8,070 nucleotides of DNA from Pseudomonadota bacterium (GCA_021783855.1 JAJXTL010000134.1:1-8070); one strand, 5' to 3'. Counted from the stretch's first letter, positions 1 through 6,958 are shown. Program-made: numbers and translations. Notes: generated by a model not told the origin, from the sequence alone.

Positions 1-1
1 T

Positions 2-391
2 TCTTACACCCTCTGGCGTAAAAAAATGATATTGGCATTTCAGATCACGGGTTGGGGTGTCGGCCTGTACCTGTTCTACTTTATTGTCATGAATCAAATT
101 ACTTCTGAAATCAGGGTGCACGTGCTGTATGTTTTTCCGCATTTTCACAAACCAATGGTGTTGCTGCTTTATATTGCGGCAACCTGTGTCAGTGGTTTTT
201 TTTCCAGCCACAGAATGATCAACACGTTTGGGTTTCTCGCCTTGCTGCTTTTTCTCGTGTCTTACTGGTTCTACACGGTCGCATTTTTCTCGGTATGGTG
301 TTTTTTTTCCGCGATACTCAGCGTGACTATTTACATGCACTTAAAATCAAAACAGGCGTGCGCATCCGACTTGGCAACGCAGCGCGCGTGA
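2..391 (+). CDS. DUF6629-like integral membrane protein, 5' partial
   Basis: The reading frame is open to the left edge of the window, giving SYTLWRKK before the Met at position 26, so that Met is probably internal and the gene starts outside. The visible 130 residues contain about four hydrophobic segments, at residues 2-21, 41-61, 65-84 and 86-105 counted from the Met at 26. Recognisable stretches are LYIAATCVSGFFSSH and FFSVWCFFSAILSVTIYMHL, which match my memory of the C-terminal half of DUF6629 family membrane proteins. The WRKKMILAFQ stretch also fits the interior of that family, supporting the partial call. No function is known to me for this family. The protein ends in a short polar tail. 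About 260 bases without a convincing gene separate it from cbpA, so co-transcription is doubtful. Confidence 0.7.
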   Translation, partial: SYTLWRKKMILAFQITGWGVGLYLFYFIVMNQITSEIRVHVLYVFPHFHKPMVLLLYIAATCVSGFFSSHRMINTFGFLALLLFLVSYWFYTVAFFSVWCFFSAILSVTIYMHLKSKQACASDLATQRA

Positions 392-651
392 CGGCGCCTT
401 CCGCCATTGTGATCTTCAAACGCCGCTATCTGAAGCTGCCGCGCACAGTGCGCTCAGAATGCCTGCCGTCATGCAAAGATCCCATTGCTCGTCTGTTGGC
501 GGCTTGAGCCCGCATGCTCTGTGCGCTGCCGTACATACTGCAAAGACATACTGGGGTAACGTTCTATCGGTTCATGCGTTGAATTTGTTTTCTGCTTTTG
601 ACTTTTGCACCAGATGAAATTTCCCGGATATGAACGGACCTATTTATCGCC

Positions 652-1599
652 ATGAAATTCAAGGATTACTACGAAACCATCGGTGTGCCGCGCAGTGCGA
701 CGCAGGATGAAATCAAGCGAGCTTACCGCAAACTGGCGCGCAAATATCATCCTGACGTAAGCCGGGATGCTGATGCGGAAACGCGCTTTAAAGAGCTCGG
801 CGAGGCTTACGCCGTGTTGAAGCATCCCGAGAAGCGCGCTGCCTACGATCAGGTAGGCAGCGGCGCTCATGCAGGGCAGGATTTTCAGCCTGCACCCGGC
901 TGGGATGCCGGTTTTGAGTTTAGCGGACGCGATTTTGGCGCAGCGGATGGTATGGATCACAGCGACTTTTTTGAGTCGCTGTTCGGGAGACAATCAGGCA
1001 GAACACAGCGTCGCGACACGCACGCAAGGGGCAAAGATCATCACGCAAAGGCGCTGATCGATCTGGAAGACGCCTACCACGGCGCCCAGCGCAGCATTAC
1101 GCTGCACGTGCCCGTGGCGGATGATGAAGGGCATGTCATTATGCGGGAGCGCACGCTGGATGTGCGTATACCACGCGGCATACGTGCAGGACAGCATTTG
1201 CGCCTGACAGGGCAGGGTGAGCCGGGTATCGGGAATGGGCCCGCAGGCGACTTGTACCTGGAGATAGCTTTCAACCCTCACGCGCAATTTCGCGTCGATG
1301 GCCGTGATGTTTTTCTTGATTTGCCGCTAGCGCCCTGGGAAGCCGTACTTGGCTGTTCGCTGACCATACCGACTCCTGCAGGATCGGTGCAAATCAGTGT
1401 CCCCGCTGGTTCGGCGGCCGGTCGTCAGTTGCGCCTGAAGGGCAAAGGAATTCCCGGCAACTCACCCGGTGATTTATACGCTGTATTGGCAATCGTGCTG
1501 CCACCTGCTGTGACCGACAGCGAAAAACAGGCTTACCGGAACCTGTCCAGTGTATTCAATTTTAATCCCCGCCCACACATGAAAGGCAGTCCGTCATGA
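652..1599 (+). CDS. cbpA: CbpA, DnaJ-type curved-DNA-binding co-chaperone
   Basis: This is a class II J-domain protein of 315 residues; E. coli CbpA is about 306. CbpA stimulates the DnaK ATPase and also binds curved DNA in the nucleoid. The J domain is residues 1-70, opening MKFKDYYETIGV and carrying the HPD tripeptide at residues 33-35. A Gly/Phe-rich linker follows at about 71-115, including FEFSGRDFG and FFESLFG. Two C-terminal substrate-binding domains then lie at about 130-215 and 220-300, with IPRGIRAGQHLRLTGQGEPG and VPAGSAAGRQLRLKGKGIPG marking them. The four CxxCxGxG zinc repeats of DnaJ are absent, which separates CbpA from DnaJ. An in-frame TGA lies just upstream (631-633), and Met at 652 is the usual family start, although its ribosome binding site is poor. 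The stop codon overlaps the cbpM start. I could not pick a convincing promoter in the preceding 260 bases. Confidence 0.95.
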   Translation: MKFKDYYETIGVPRSATQDEIKRAYRKLARKYHPDVSRDADAETRFKELGEAYAVLKHPEKRAAYDQVGSGAHAGQDFQPAPGWDAGFEFSGRDFGAADGMDHSDFFESLFGRQSGRTQRRDTHARGKDHHAKALIDLEDAYHGAQRSITLHVPVADDEGHVIMRERTLDVRIPRGIRAGQHLRLTGQGEPGIGNGPAGDLYLEIAFNPHAQFRVDGRDVFLDLPLAPWEAVLGCSLTIPTPAGSVQISVPAGSAAGRQLRLKGKGIPGNSPGDLYAVLAIVLPPAVTDSEKQAYRNLSSVFNFNPRPHMKGSPS

Positions 1600-1925
1600 G
1601 CTTTGATAATGCAGAATTGGTAATTGGATCGGTCGTCGAAGAGGAGAGCTATCTGACGCTGATGGAATTATCTCAAGCCAGCAGCGCATCCGAGGATTAC
1701 ATCATTGCGTGGGTTTTTGAGGGGGTGCTGGCGCCCATTGGTGAGTTGCCACAGGATTGGCAGTTTACCGGGCAGTCGCTGCGCCGCACGCGACTTGCCT
1801 TGTCGTTCGCGCGTGATTTGGAGATTAATCCGGCCGGGGTCGCACTGGCATTGGATCTGCTGGATGAAATTGCATATTTGCGGGCGCGGCTGCAACGGAT
1901 TGGTGTTCGTTGCCATACAAAATAA
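1596..1925 (+). CDS. cbpM: CbpM, chaperone modulator of CbpA
   Basis: The 109-residue product matches CbpM (E. coli about 101 residues), a small MerR-HTH-like protein that binds the CbpA J domain and inhibits both its co-chaperone activity and its DNA binding. The start codon sits in an ATGA overlap with the cbpA stop, a translationally coupled arrangement typical of this pair. A GAAAGG ribosome binding site lies at 1581-1586, inside cbpA. The N-terminal part (LTLMELSQASSASEDYIIAW) is the helix-turn-helix-like region, followed by a GxLxP-type turn (GVLAPIG). The C-terminal helix (ALALDLLDEIAYLRARLQRI) is the predicted coiled contact region. I see no T-rich terminator directly after the stop. 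The identification rests on both sequence style and gene order, so I am confident of it. Confidence 0.92.
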   Translation: MSFDNAELVIGSVVEEESYLTLMELSQASSASEDYIIAWVFEGVLAPIGELPQDWQFTGQSLRRTRLALSFARDLEINPAGVALALDLLDEIAYLRARLQRIGVRCHTK

Positions 1926-2099
1926 TGCTGCGATATTAACGGGAAGTTTCAGAAATTCATTTTTTCGGCGAATCATGGTGTCGCGTGCCCGCTAATTCCT
2001 GGTCCTGGCGGTCATCGTCTTGGCAACGGGAGGCGCACCGCCTGGCGCGCTTCTCCCCGCGGCGAGACAGGCCGCCGTGTACGATTGCAGAAGAACGAT

Positions 2100-2255
2100 T
2101 TAACGGGATCCTTTGTGATCTTTTTGACCGTTATTCTTGTGCCTGCCAGCAACTTCTTTTTCTTCAGCTTGCTGTTTTTGCTTGTTAATATCTTCCGGTG
2201 GATAGGGATGAGTCTGTACCGGTTTCTGATATTGATTTTTAGTATTTTGAGTCAT
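2100..2255 (-). CDS. Small hydrophilic protein, 51 residues, divergent from csbD
   Basis: Reading the minus strand from the ATG at 2255 gives 51 codons and a TAA at 2100-2102. The translation begins MTQNTKNQYQKPVQTHPYPP and ends GQKDHKGSR. It is rich in Gln, Lys, Asn, Glu and His, has a Pro-rich patch (HPYPPED) at residues 16-22, and has no hydrophobic segment or cysteine, so it is probably soluble and disordered. A strong AGGAG (plus-strand CTCCT at 2262-2266) lies six bases before the ATG, which is the main reason to call it real. The plus-strand reading frame over the same bases is hydrophobic only because it is complementary to the Lys/Gln/Glu codons in the same register. It is divergent from the CsbD gene, with 221 bases between the start codons, so shared stress control is plausible but inferred. 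I do not recognise a family and propose no function. Confidence 0.68.
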   Translation of the reverse strand: MTQNTKNQYQKPVQTHPYPPEDINKQKQQAEEKEVAGRHKNNGQKDHKGSR

Positions 2256-2476
2256 GAAAGTCTCCTGAAAAGTTATTCGTCATTCACTCCGAAGTTGACG
2301 AAGTGCCACCATATACCGACTTCATTGTAAGTTCTGTTCGCTGGGCAACATAGTTTGGCTATAGAGATCGGGCAGTTTTGATCGATACGTTCGTTACCGC
2401 ACAGAACCGCTGCCAAATGAAGTTCAGTCTTCACATTCCGCAGGGAGAACCTGTTAATTTGAAGAAGGAGTTTGAA
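2256..2476. promoter_or_regulatory. Divergent intergenic region between the small minus-strand gene and csbD
   Basis: These 221 bases separate two outward-facing start codons, each with a good Shine-Dalgarno sequence (CTCCT at 2262-2266 for the minus gene, AAGGAG at 2465-2470 for csbD). Promoters for both must therefore lie here, unless one gene is read from farther away. The only plus-strand sigma-70-like candidate I noticed is TATAGA at 2360-2365 with a poor TTCGCT 17 bases upstream (2337-2342). A TTGACG at 2295-2300 has no -10 box at a normal distance. CGAAGT occurs twice close together (2290-2295 and 2299-2304). No operator can be assigned by eye. Confidence 0.35.
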
Positions 2477-2662
2477 ATGAACAAAAATCAAGTCAAAGGG
2501 GTTGTCAAGGACGTCGCAGGTAAGGTGCAGGAAGAGACGGGTAAGCTGGTTGGCAGCAAAGAGCAGCAAGCCCGTGGACTGGGCAAACAGATATCCGGCA
2601 AAGCCGAAAAAGCCTATGGTGATGCAAAGGAAGTCATCAAGGATGCCCACAAGAATCCCTGA
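2477..2662 (+). CDS. CsbD family stress-response protein
   Basis: The product is 61 residues, the usual size for CsbD/YjbJ-like proteins, which are small, charged, mostly disordered or helical proteins often induced by general, osmotic or cell-envelope stress; their biochemical role is unsettled. The family pattern is visible as VKGVVKDVAGKVQEETGKLV at residues 6-25, followed by the second repeat-like half (GLGKQISGKAEKAYGDAKEV). The frame stays open upstream of 2477 with an earlier in-frame start at 2378. The ATG at 2477 is preferred because AAGGAG sits six bases before it and the family begins MNKxQVKG. It is divergent from a small minus-strand gene and is followed by a hairpin that probably separates it from the CheB-like gene. 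Confidence 0.9.
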   Translation: MNKNQVKGVVKDVAGKVQEETGKLVGSKEQQARGLGKQISGKAEKAYGDAKEVIKDAHKNP

Positions 2663-2671
2663 TGCGGCGAT

Positions 2672-2701
2672 GATGAATGACCGCGCAAGGCGGTCTTCAT
2701 C
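2672..2701 (+). terminator. Hairpin after csbD, possible terminator without T tract
   Basis: GATGAA-T-GACCGC at 2672-2684 can pair with GCGGTC-TTCATC at 2690-2701, giving a 12-bp stem with one bulged T and a five-base loop. It begins 10 bases after the csbD stop codon. The 3' side is CAGTGACACG, with no run of T, so it is not a classical rho-independent terminator. It could instead attenuate transcription or protect the 3' end of the csbD message from exonucleases. The pairing is seen directly; the role is inferred. Confidence 0.45.
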
Positions 2702-2766
2702 AGTGACACGCCGCTTGAAAACAGCAGCAAATACCAGCCTGATTGGGAATGTGAAAGGCGAATAAA

Positions 2767-3360
2767 ATGTCTCTTAAAGCGGATTCATCGATGAAAAATT
2801 TCCCCATCGTTTGTGTCGGTGGTTCGGCCGGCGGCCTTGACGCCTATATTCGCCTGTTGGAGAACCTGCCAAGCGATATGGGGGTGGCTATTGTCATCGT
2901 GAATCACATCACAAAAACACCCACGCTCCTCCATGAGGTTCTTCCGCGCTTTACAACCATGCCGGTTGAACTGATTACGGATAGTCTGGTCATCGAACCT
3001 GACTATGTGTTTATCATTCCTGAAAATCGGGATTTACATGTCCTTGACGGAGAATTTCGTCTGGAGCCGATTTCAAAGCCTCGGGGCTGGCCGGATGTCA
3101 TCACGGTTTTTCTGCGCTCACTGAGCAGTAACTGGGACGGCAAACTGATAGCCGTTATTGTCTCGGGCTTCGATGGTGACGGGGCAGCCGCGCTGTGTGG
3201 CATCCAACAAGTGGGCGGCATTACCATCGCGCAGCAGCTTAGTACAGCGAAACAGCCTGACATGCCCGAGAGCGCAATTGAAAGCGGGTGCATCGACTTT
3301 ATCCTTTCACCGGAAAATATCGCCCGGGAAATTATTCGAATTGCGCGTGCAGAAGTTTAA
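2767..3360 (+). CDS. Stand-alone CheB-type protein-glutamate methylesterase domain
   Basis: The 197-residue protein is almost exactly one CheB catalytic domain. In chemotaxis this domain hydrolyses methyl-glutamate esters, or deamidates glutamine, on receptor cytoplasmic helices. The catalytic triad can be placed: Ser20 in VCVGGSAGG, His47 in VIVNHI, and Asp138 in SGFDGDGA, where family members usually read TGMGxDG. The closing MPESAIESGCIDFILSPENI matches the family's C-terminal motif. The CheY-like receiver domain that normally controls CheB is missing, and no receptor, CheR, CheA or CheW is encoded nearby, so the substrate is unknown. An AAAGG at 2754-2758 lies eight bases before the chosen ATG; Met9 is a possible later start. 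It lies 104 bases downstream of csbD with a hairpin in between. The family assignment is strong; an actual chemotaxis role is not shown. Confidence 0.9.
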   Translation: MSLKADSSMKNFPIVCVGGSAGGLDAYIRLLENLPSDMGVAIVIVNHITKTPTLLHEVLPRFTTMPVELITDSLVIEPDYVFIIPENRDLHVLDGEFRLEPISKPRGWPDVITVFLRSLSSNWDGKLIAVIVSGFDGDGAAALCGIQQVGGITIAQQLSTAKQPDMPESAIESGCIDFILSPENIAREIIRIARAEV

Positions 3361-3685
3361 AAATATGTCATTAAATGGACGCCGTCAGCTACATCTGTCG
3401 TGACGAGACCGAGCATTACAGTCAGGCAGGGCATTGGTATCGTTTGATGGCAATCGAAACTGATAGCAAATCTGGTGGGCGCGTTAAACAAGGTGCCGCG
3501 CTTCATTCGGGTGCGCCAGATGGGGCATTTTTACAGGGCAGATCCGGGCTGCAGCGCCGATGTTGCCTTGGGGGCGGTATTGCGATAGACGAATTAATCA
3601 GATGAATAAGGCGATATGACACCAGCAATCACAGCAAAGTCCTGCCGTACGCGTCACAGGTCCGGCTGCGTAAAGAGGGTTAAAG
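3361..3685. other. Intergenic stretch with no convincing gene, possible degraded coding remnant
   Basis: These 325 bases separate the CheB-like gene from the YihY-family gene. An ATG-started frame at 3375-3605 (76 codons) has no ribosome binding site and an unremarkable Arg/Gly-rich end. A different frame, open from 3448 to a TAG at 3586-3588, reads more like protein (ANLVGALNKVPRFIRVRQMG, then HFYRADPG) but lacks a start codon. Two half-plausible frames side by side could mean a frameshifted remnant, or chance. I see no RNA gene or strong terminator. The ribosome binding site for the next gene (AGAGGG at 3674-3679) is at the right end. Confidence 0.4.
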
Positions 3686-4642
3686 ATGATGACTGTGCGT
3701 CTGACAGAACCCGTTGAACCCGCCACGCCAGTTACCTGGCTTGCGCGGCTGAAGATCGTCCTGATCGAATCACTGAGTTCCTGGATTGATCATCGCGCAT
3801 CCAGCAAAGGCGCGGCACTGGCTTTCTATACCTTGTTTTCCATGACGCCTATCCTGGTACTGGCCATTGCATTTGCCGGCTACGTGTTCGGTATTGAAGC
3901 TGCGCAAGGTGAAATCGTTGCCCAGGTGCAAGGTCTGGTCGGGCCCAATGGCGCACAGGTCATTCAGGCATTGCTGGCCGCTGCGCGCGACCCGAGCTCG
4001 GGCCGAGTCGCGACACTGATTGCCAGCGCCTTGCTGCTGCTGGGGGCTACCAGCGTATTCGCCGAGCTCAAGGGTAGTCTGGATGAGATGTGGGGTATCG
4101 ACAAACCCCGTTTGTCGGCTCTGGGCGTGCTGCTAAGAACCCGGCTATTGTCTTTCGGCATGGTGCTGGTGCTGGCTTTCCTGCTGCTGGTATCCCTGGT
4201 CGTCAGCGCCACACTGGTGATGCTGGAACACAATGCCTATGGGGTTTTTGGCAGTGCCGCCGGTTTTCTCGCAACGATCACCTCATTCATTTCGTTCGGC
4301 GTCATTGCCTGCATGTTTGCCGTCATCTACAAGACACTGCCTGACGCACCGCTGTCGTGGCGCGATGTCTGGATCGGGGCTGCCTTTACGGCAGGGCTGT
4401 TCAGTCTGGGTAAATATGCGATCGGGCTGTATCTGGGCAACAGCGGCGTGGCATCCAGTTTCGGTGCCGCAGGATCGCTGATCGCGTTGCTTCTCTGGGT
4501 GTACTACTCGGCGCAGATTTTCTTTCTGGGTGCGGAATTTACCCGGCATTACGCACTCTGGTTCGGCAGCTTGCAGCATGATCGCCAGCGTTTTGAGGAA
4601 ATGGCGCGCAACACATTGTTGAAAAAGTCACAGCGACCCTGA
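3686..4642 (+). CDS. YihY/BrkB-family inner membrane protein
   Basis: The 318-residue product belongs to the YihY/BrkB (virulence factor BrkB, formerly 'ribonuclease BN') family of inner-membrane proteins. The RNase BN name came from a misassignment, and the transport or envelope role of the family is not settled. Six hydrophobic segments can be drawn at about residues 44-70, 108-128, 153-180, 190-216, 226-250 and 258-287. Family signatures are KGAALAFYTLFSMTP at 41-55, YKTLPDAPLSWRDVWIGA at 215-232 and YSAQIFFLGAEFTR at 274-287. Both termini are polar and probably cytoplasmic. AGAGGG lies six bases before the first of two adjacent ATG codons, so the start could be 3686 or 3689. The diguanylate cyclase gene starts 45 bases after its stop with no terminator visible between, so the two may be co-transcribed. 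Confidence 0.9.
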   Translation: MMTVRLTEPVEPATPVTWLARLKIVLIESLSSWIDHRASSKGAALAFYTLFSMTPILVLAIAFAGYVFGIEAAQGEIVAQVQGLVGPNGAQVIQALLAAARDPSSGRVATLIASALLLLGATSVFAELKGSLDEMWGIDKPRLSALGVLLRTRLLSFGMVLVLAFLLLVSLVVSATLVMLEHNAYGVFGSAAGFLATITSFISFGVIACMFAVIYKTLPDAPLSWRDVWIGAAFTAGLFSLGKYAIGLYLGNSGVASSFGAAGSLIALLLWVYYSAQIFFLGAEFTRHYALWFGSLQHDRQRFEEMARNTLLKKSQRP

Positions 4643-4687
4643 CCGTTGACGGTTGCGGCGTATTCTTATTTTTACAGAAGAAAAATC

Positions 4688-6931
4688 ATGTCAAGAAAAA
4701 TTGCATTTCTGAAACCTGCCGCTTATACAAACATCGCCGAGATTGGCCGCGAGGAGGCCTTGCTTAAAACCGGCGCCCTGCAAAAAGCGATACTCAACAG
4801 CGCCAATTTTTCCAGTATCGCTACCGATGCGAAGGGTGTCATCCAGATATTCAATGTCGGTGCGGAGCGTATGTTGGGTTTTGCCGCCGGCGACGTGATC
4901 AACAAGATCACGCCGGCCGATATTTCCGATCCTCTGGAAGTGGTTGCGCGCGCCCGTGCGCTGAGTGCGGAACTTGGCACGCCGATTGCGCCGGGTTTCG
5001 AGGCGCTGGTGTTCAAAGCTTCGCGCGGCATTGAAGATATCTACGAGCTGACCTATATACGCAAGAATGGCAGCCGTTTCCCGGCTGTCGTGTCGGTGAC
5101 GGCGCTGCGGGATGTTCATGATGCCATCATCGGATATCTGTTGATCGGCACCGACAACACCGCCCGCAAACTGGCAGAAGAAGCGCTGCTCAAGGAGGGG
5201 GCCTTGCAGAGAGCGATTTTCAACAGTGCCAATTTTTCCAGCATTGCCACCGATGCAAAGGGCGTCATTCAGATATTCAATGTCGGTGCGGAACGCATGC
5301 TGGGTTATGCGGCCATCGAGGTGGTGAACAAGATCACACCTGCCGATATTTCAGATCCCAGGGAAGTGATTTCACGTGCCAAGACATTGAGCGCGGAGCT
5401 GGGCACGCCGATTGCGCCGGGTTTCGAGGCGCTGGTGTTCAAAGCTTCGCGCGGCATTGAGGATATCTACGAGTTGACCTATATCTGCCGTGACGGCAGT
5501 CGCCTCCCGGCGGTGGTGTCGGTGACGGCGCTGCGGGATGCTCAAAATGCCATCATCGGCTACCTGTTGATAGGCACAGACAACACGGCGCGCAAGCTGA
5601 TCGAGACGGAGCAGAAACAGCTCGGGCAGCGGCTGCGCGACTATCAGTTTTACACGCGCTCCCTGTTTGAGTCGAATATCGATGCGCTGATGACTTCCGA
5701 TTCATCCGGTATCATCACCGACGTTAACAAGCAGATGGAGTTGCTCACCGGTTGCACGCGCGATGAACTGATCGGCGCCCCTTTCAAAAATAACTTCACC
5801 GATCCTGAGCGCGCCGAGGCCGGCATCAATCTGGTGCTGAGAGAGCGCAAAGTCACCAACTACGAACTCACCGCACGCGCACGCGACGGGAGGGAAACGG
5901 TCGTATCCTATAACGGGGCTACGCTCTACGACAGAGACAGGCGGCTGCAGGGGGTATTTGGCGCCGCCCGTGACATTACCGAACGCAAGCGTGCCGAAGA
6001 GGCTTTAAAAGAAGGTGAAAACCGCTTTCGCTTTATGCTGGAAAACAGTCCTATCGCGGCGTGTATTGCGAATAAGGCAACCGGTCAGGTGGTGTTCGCA
6101 AATCAACGCTATGCCGAACTGATCGCCGCAGCACCCGATAAGGTGATCGGTACAGACCCGAAACAATATTATGCCAAACCTCATGATTACGACGATGTGA
6201 ACGAGCAACTCGGCAGGGGTGAAATTGTCAGCAATAAATTGCTTGAACTCAGTGTCAGCAGCGATCATACGGAAAAAAAATGGGTGCTGGCTTCCTACCT
6301 GCTGTTGGAATATCAGCATGAGCCTGCCGTGATGGGTTGGTTTTATGACATTTCCGAACGCAAGGAAATGGAAGATCAGATTCGACATCTGGCTTTTTAT
6401 GATCCGTTGACCAAGCTGCCTAACCGGCGCCTGCTGGATGAGCGCTTGCGTCAGGCCATGTCCGCCAGCAAACGCCATAAAATTTATTGCGCATTGATGT
6501 TCATCGATCTGGATAATTTCAAGCCGCTCAATGATACGCACGGGCATGCGGTGGGCGATTTACTGTTGATAGAGGTAGCAAAACGATTGAAAAGTTGCGT
6601 GCGTGAGACGGATACCGTGGCGCGTTTTGGTGGCGATGAATTTGTGGTGATGCTCAGTGAGTTGGTTGCGGATAAGCCTAAGTCGACTGCCCAGGCGCAT
6701 ATCATGTCAGAAAAAATTCACACCAGTTTGTCTGCGCCGTACCAGCTTGTTATCGGTCACGAGGGCGGGCCGGATACTACCGTCAGCCATCACTGTTCTG
6801 CCAGTATCGGGGTGGTCATGTTTGTCGATCATCAGGGGGATGCAGACGATATTCTCAAATGGGCCGATACGGCAATGTATCAGGCCAAGGAAGACGGGCG
6901 GAACCTGATCCGTTTTTATGAACCGGAATAG
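4688..6931 (+). CDS. Soluble PAS(x4)-GGDEF diguanylate cyclase
   Basis: The 747-residue protein should make cyclic di-GMP from two GTP in response to signals sensed by PAS domains. Two nearly identical PAS units lie at residues 22-163 and 164-305, a third PAS at about 318-432 (ending DITERKRAEEAL), a fourth at about 444-557 (ending YDISERKEMEDQ) and the GGDEF domain at about 567-745. The domain opens DPLTKLPNRRLLDERL. The active-site motif GGDEF is intact at 648-652, and an RETD product-inhibition site sits exactly five residues before it, at 639-642, so both catalysis and feedback control look functional. There is no EAL domain, signal peptide or membrane segment, so it is cytoplasmic. The frame extends upstream to a TTG at 4646, but that lacks a ribosome binding site. 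ATG at 4688, with a weak AGAAG upstream, is preferred. The PAS ligand cannot be deduced. Confidence 0.93.
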   Translation: MSRKIAFLKPAAYTNIAEIGREEALLKTGALQKAILNSANFSSIATDAKGVIQIFNVGAERMLGFAAGDVINKITPADISDPLEVVARARALSAELGTPIAPGFEALVFKASRGIEDIYELTYIRKNGSRFPAVVSVTALRDVHDAIIGYLLIGTDNTARKLAEEALLKEGALQRAIFNSANFSSIATDAKGVIQIFNVGAERMLGYAAIEVVNKITPADISDPREVISRAKTLSAELGTPIAPGFEALVFKASRGIEDIYELTYICRDGSRLPAVVSVTALRDAQNAIIGYLLIGTDNTARKLIETEQKQLGQRLRDYQFYTRSLFESNIDALMTSDSSGIITDVNKQMELLTGCTRDELIGAPFKNNFTDPERAEAGINLVLRERKVTNYELTARARDGRETVVSYNGATLYDRDRRLQGVFGAARDITERKRAEEALKEGENRFRFMLENSPIAACIANKATGQVVFANQRYAELIAAAPDKVIGTDPKQYYAKPHDYDDVNEQLGRGEIVSNKLLELSVSSDHTEKKWVLASYLLLEYQHEPAVMGWFYDISERKEMEDQIRHLAFYDPLTKLPNRRLLDERLRQAMSASKRHKIYCALMFIDLDNFKPLNDTHGHAVGDLLLIEVAKRLKSCVRETDTVARFGGDEFVVMLSELVADKPKSTAQAHIMSEKIHTSLSAPYQLVIGHEGGPDTTVSHHCSASIGVVMFVDHQGDADDILKWADTAMYQAKEDGRNLIRFYEPE
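4751..5176 (+). repeat. Tandem PAS-coding repeat, unit 1 (426 bp)
   Basis: This is the first of two head-to-tail 426-bp units inside the diguanylate cyclase gene, encoding EEALLKTGALQKAILNSANF through DNTARKLA. By hand alignment, 122 of 142 encoded residues equal those of unit 2. Bases 4976-5034 (59 bp) are identical to bases in the second unit, offset by exactly 426. The substitutions cluster around residues 44-50 and 62-71 and the IRKNGSRF segment of the unit. Confidence 0.92.
5177..5602 (+). repeat. Tandem PAS-coding repeat, unit 2 (426 bp)
   Basis: This is the second copy, directly abutting unit 1 and in the same frame, encoding EEALLKEGALQRAIFNSANF through DNTARKLI. Bases 5402-5460 are the 59-bp block identical to 4976-5034. 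The remainder differs mostly at synonymous positions, showing either that the duplication has been under selection for some time or that the central block was homogenised later. The following sequence (ETEQKQLGQRL) is a linker helix into the third, unrelated-looking PAS domain. Confidence 0.92.
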
Positions 6932-6958
6932 TTCATCAGCACAGTGTCATTCCCGCCT

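Noticed and set aside
295..507. A 70-codon plus frame running past the end of the DUF6629-like gene
   Set aside because: Its first half overlaps a clearly real membrane-protein frame, it has no ribosome binding site, and its product (RRYLKLPRTVRSECLPSC) shows no family features I recognise.
1996..2103. A plus-strand open stretch of 35 codons reading FLVLAVIVLATGGAPPG and onward, resembling a signal peptide
   Set aside because: It begins directly after a TAA with no ATG or ribosome binding site, is very short and ends at the edge of the minus-strand small gene. Chance is the better explanation.
2085..2330. A plus-strand 81-codon hydrophobic frame over the small minus-strand gene
   Set aside because: Its hydrophobicity is the codon-by-codon complement of the Lys/Gln/Glu-rich minus gene. 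The minus strand has the strong ribosome binding site.
2670..2765. A 31-codon frame (MMNDRARRSSSV...) between csbD and the CheB-like gene
   Set aside because: It overlaps the hairpin, lacks a ribosome binding site and is Arg/Ser-rich in the manner of random frames.
4646..4687. Extended TTG start for the diguanylate cyclase, adding 14 residues
   Set aside because: There is no ribosome binding site before the TTG at 4646, only three bases separate it from the yihY-family stop, and ATG 4688 gives a normal soluble N-terminus.
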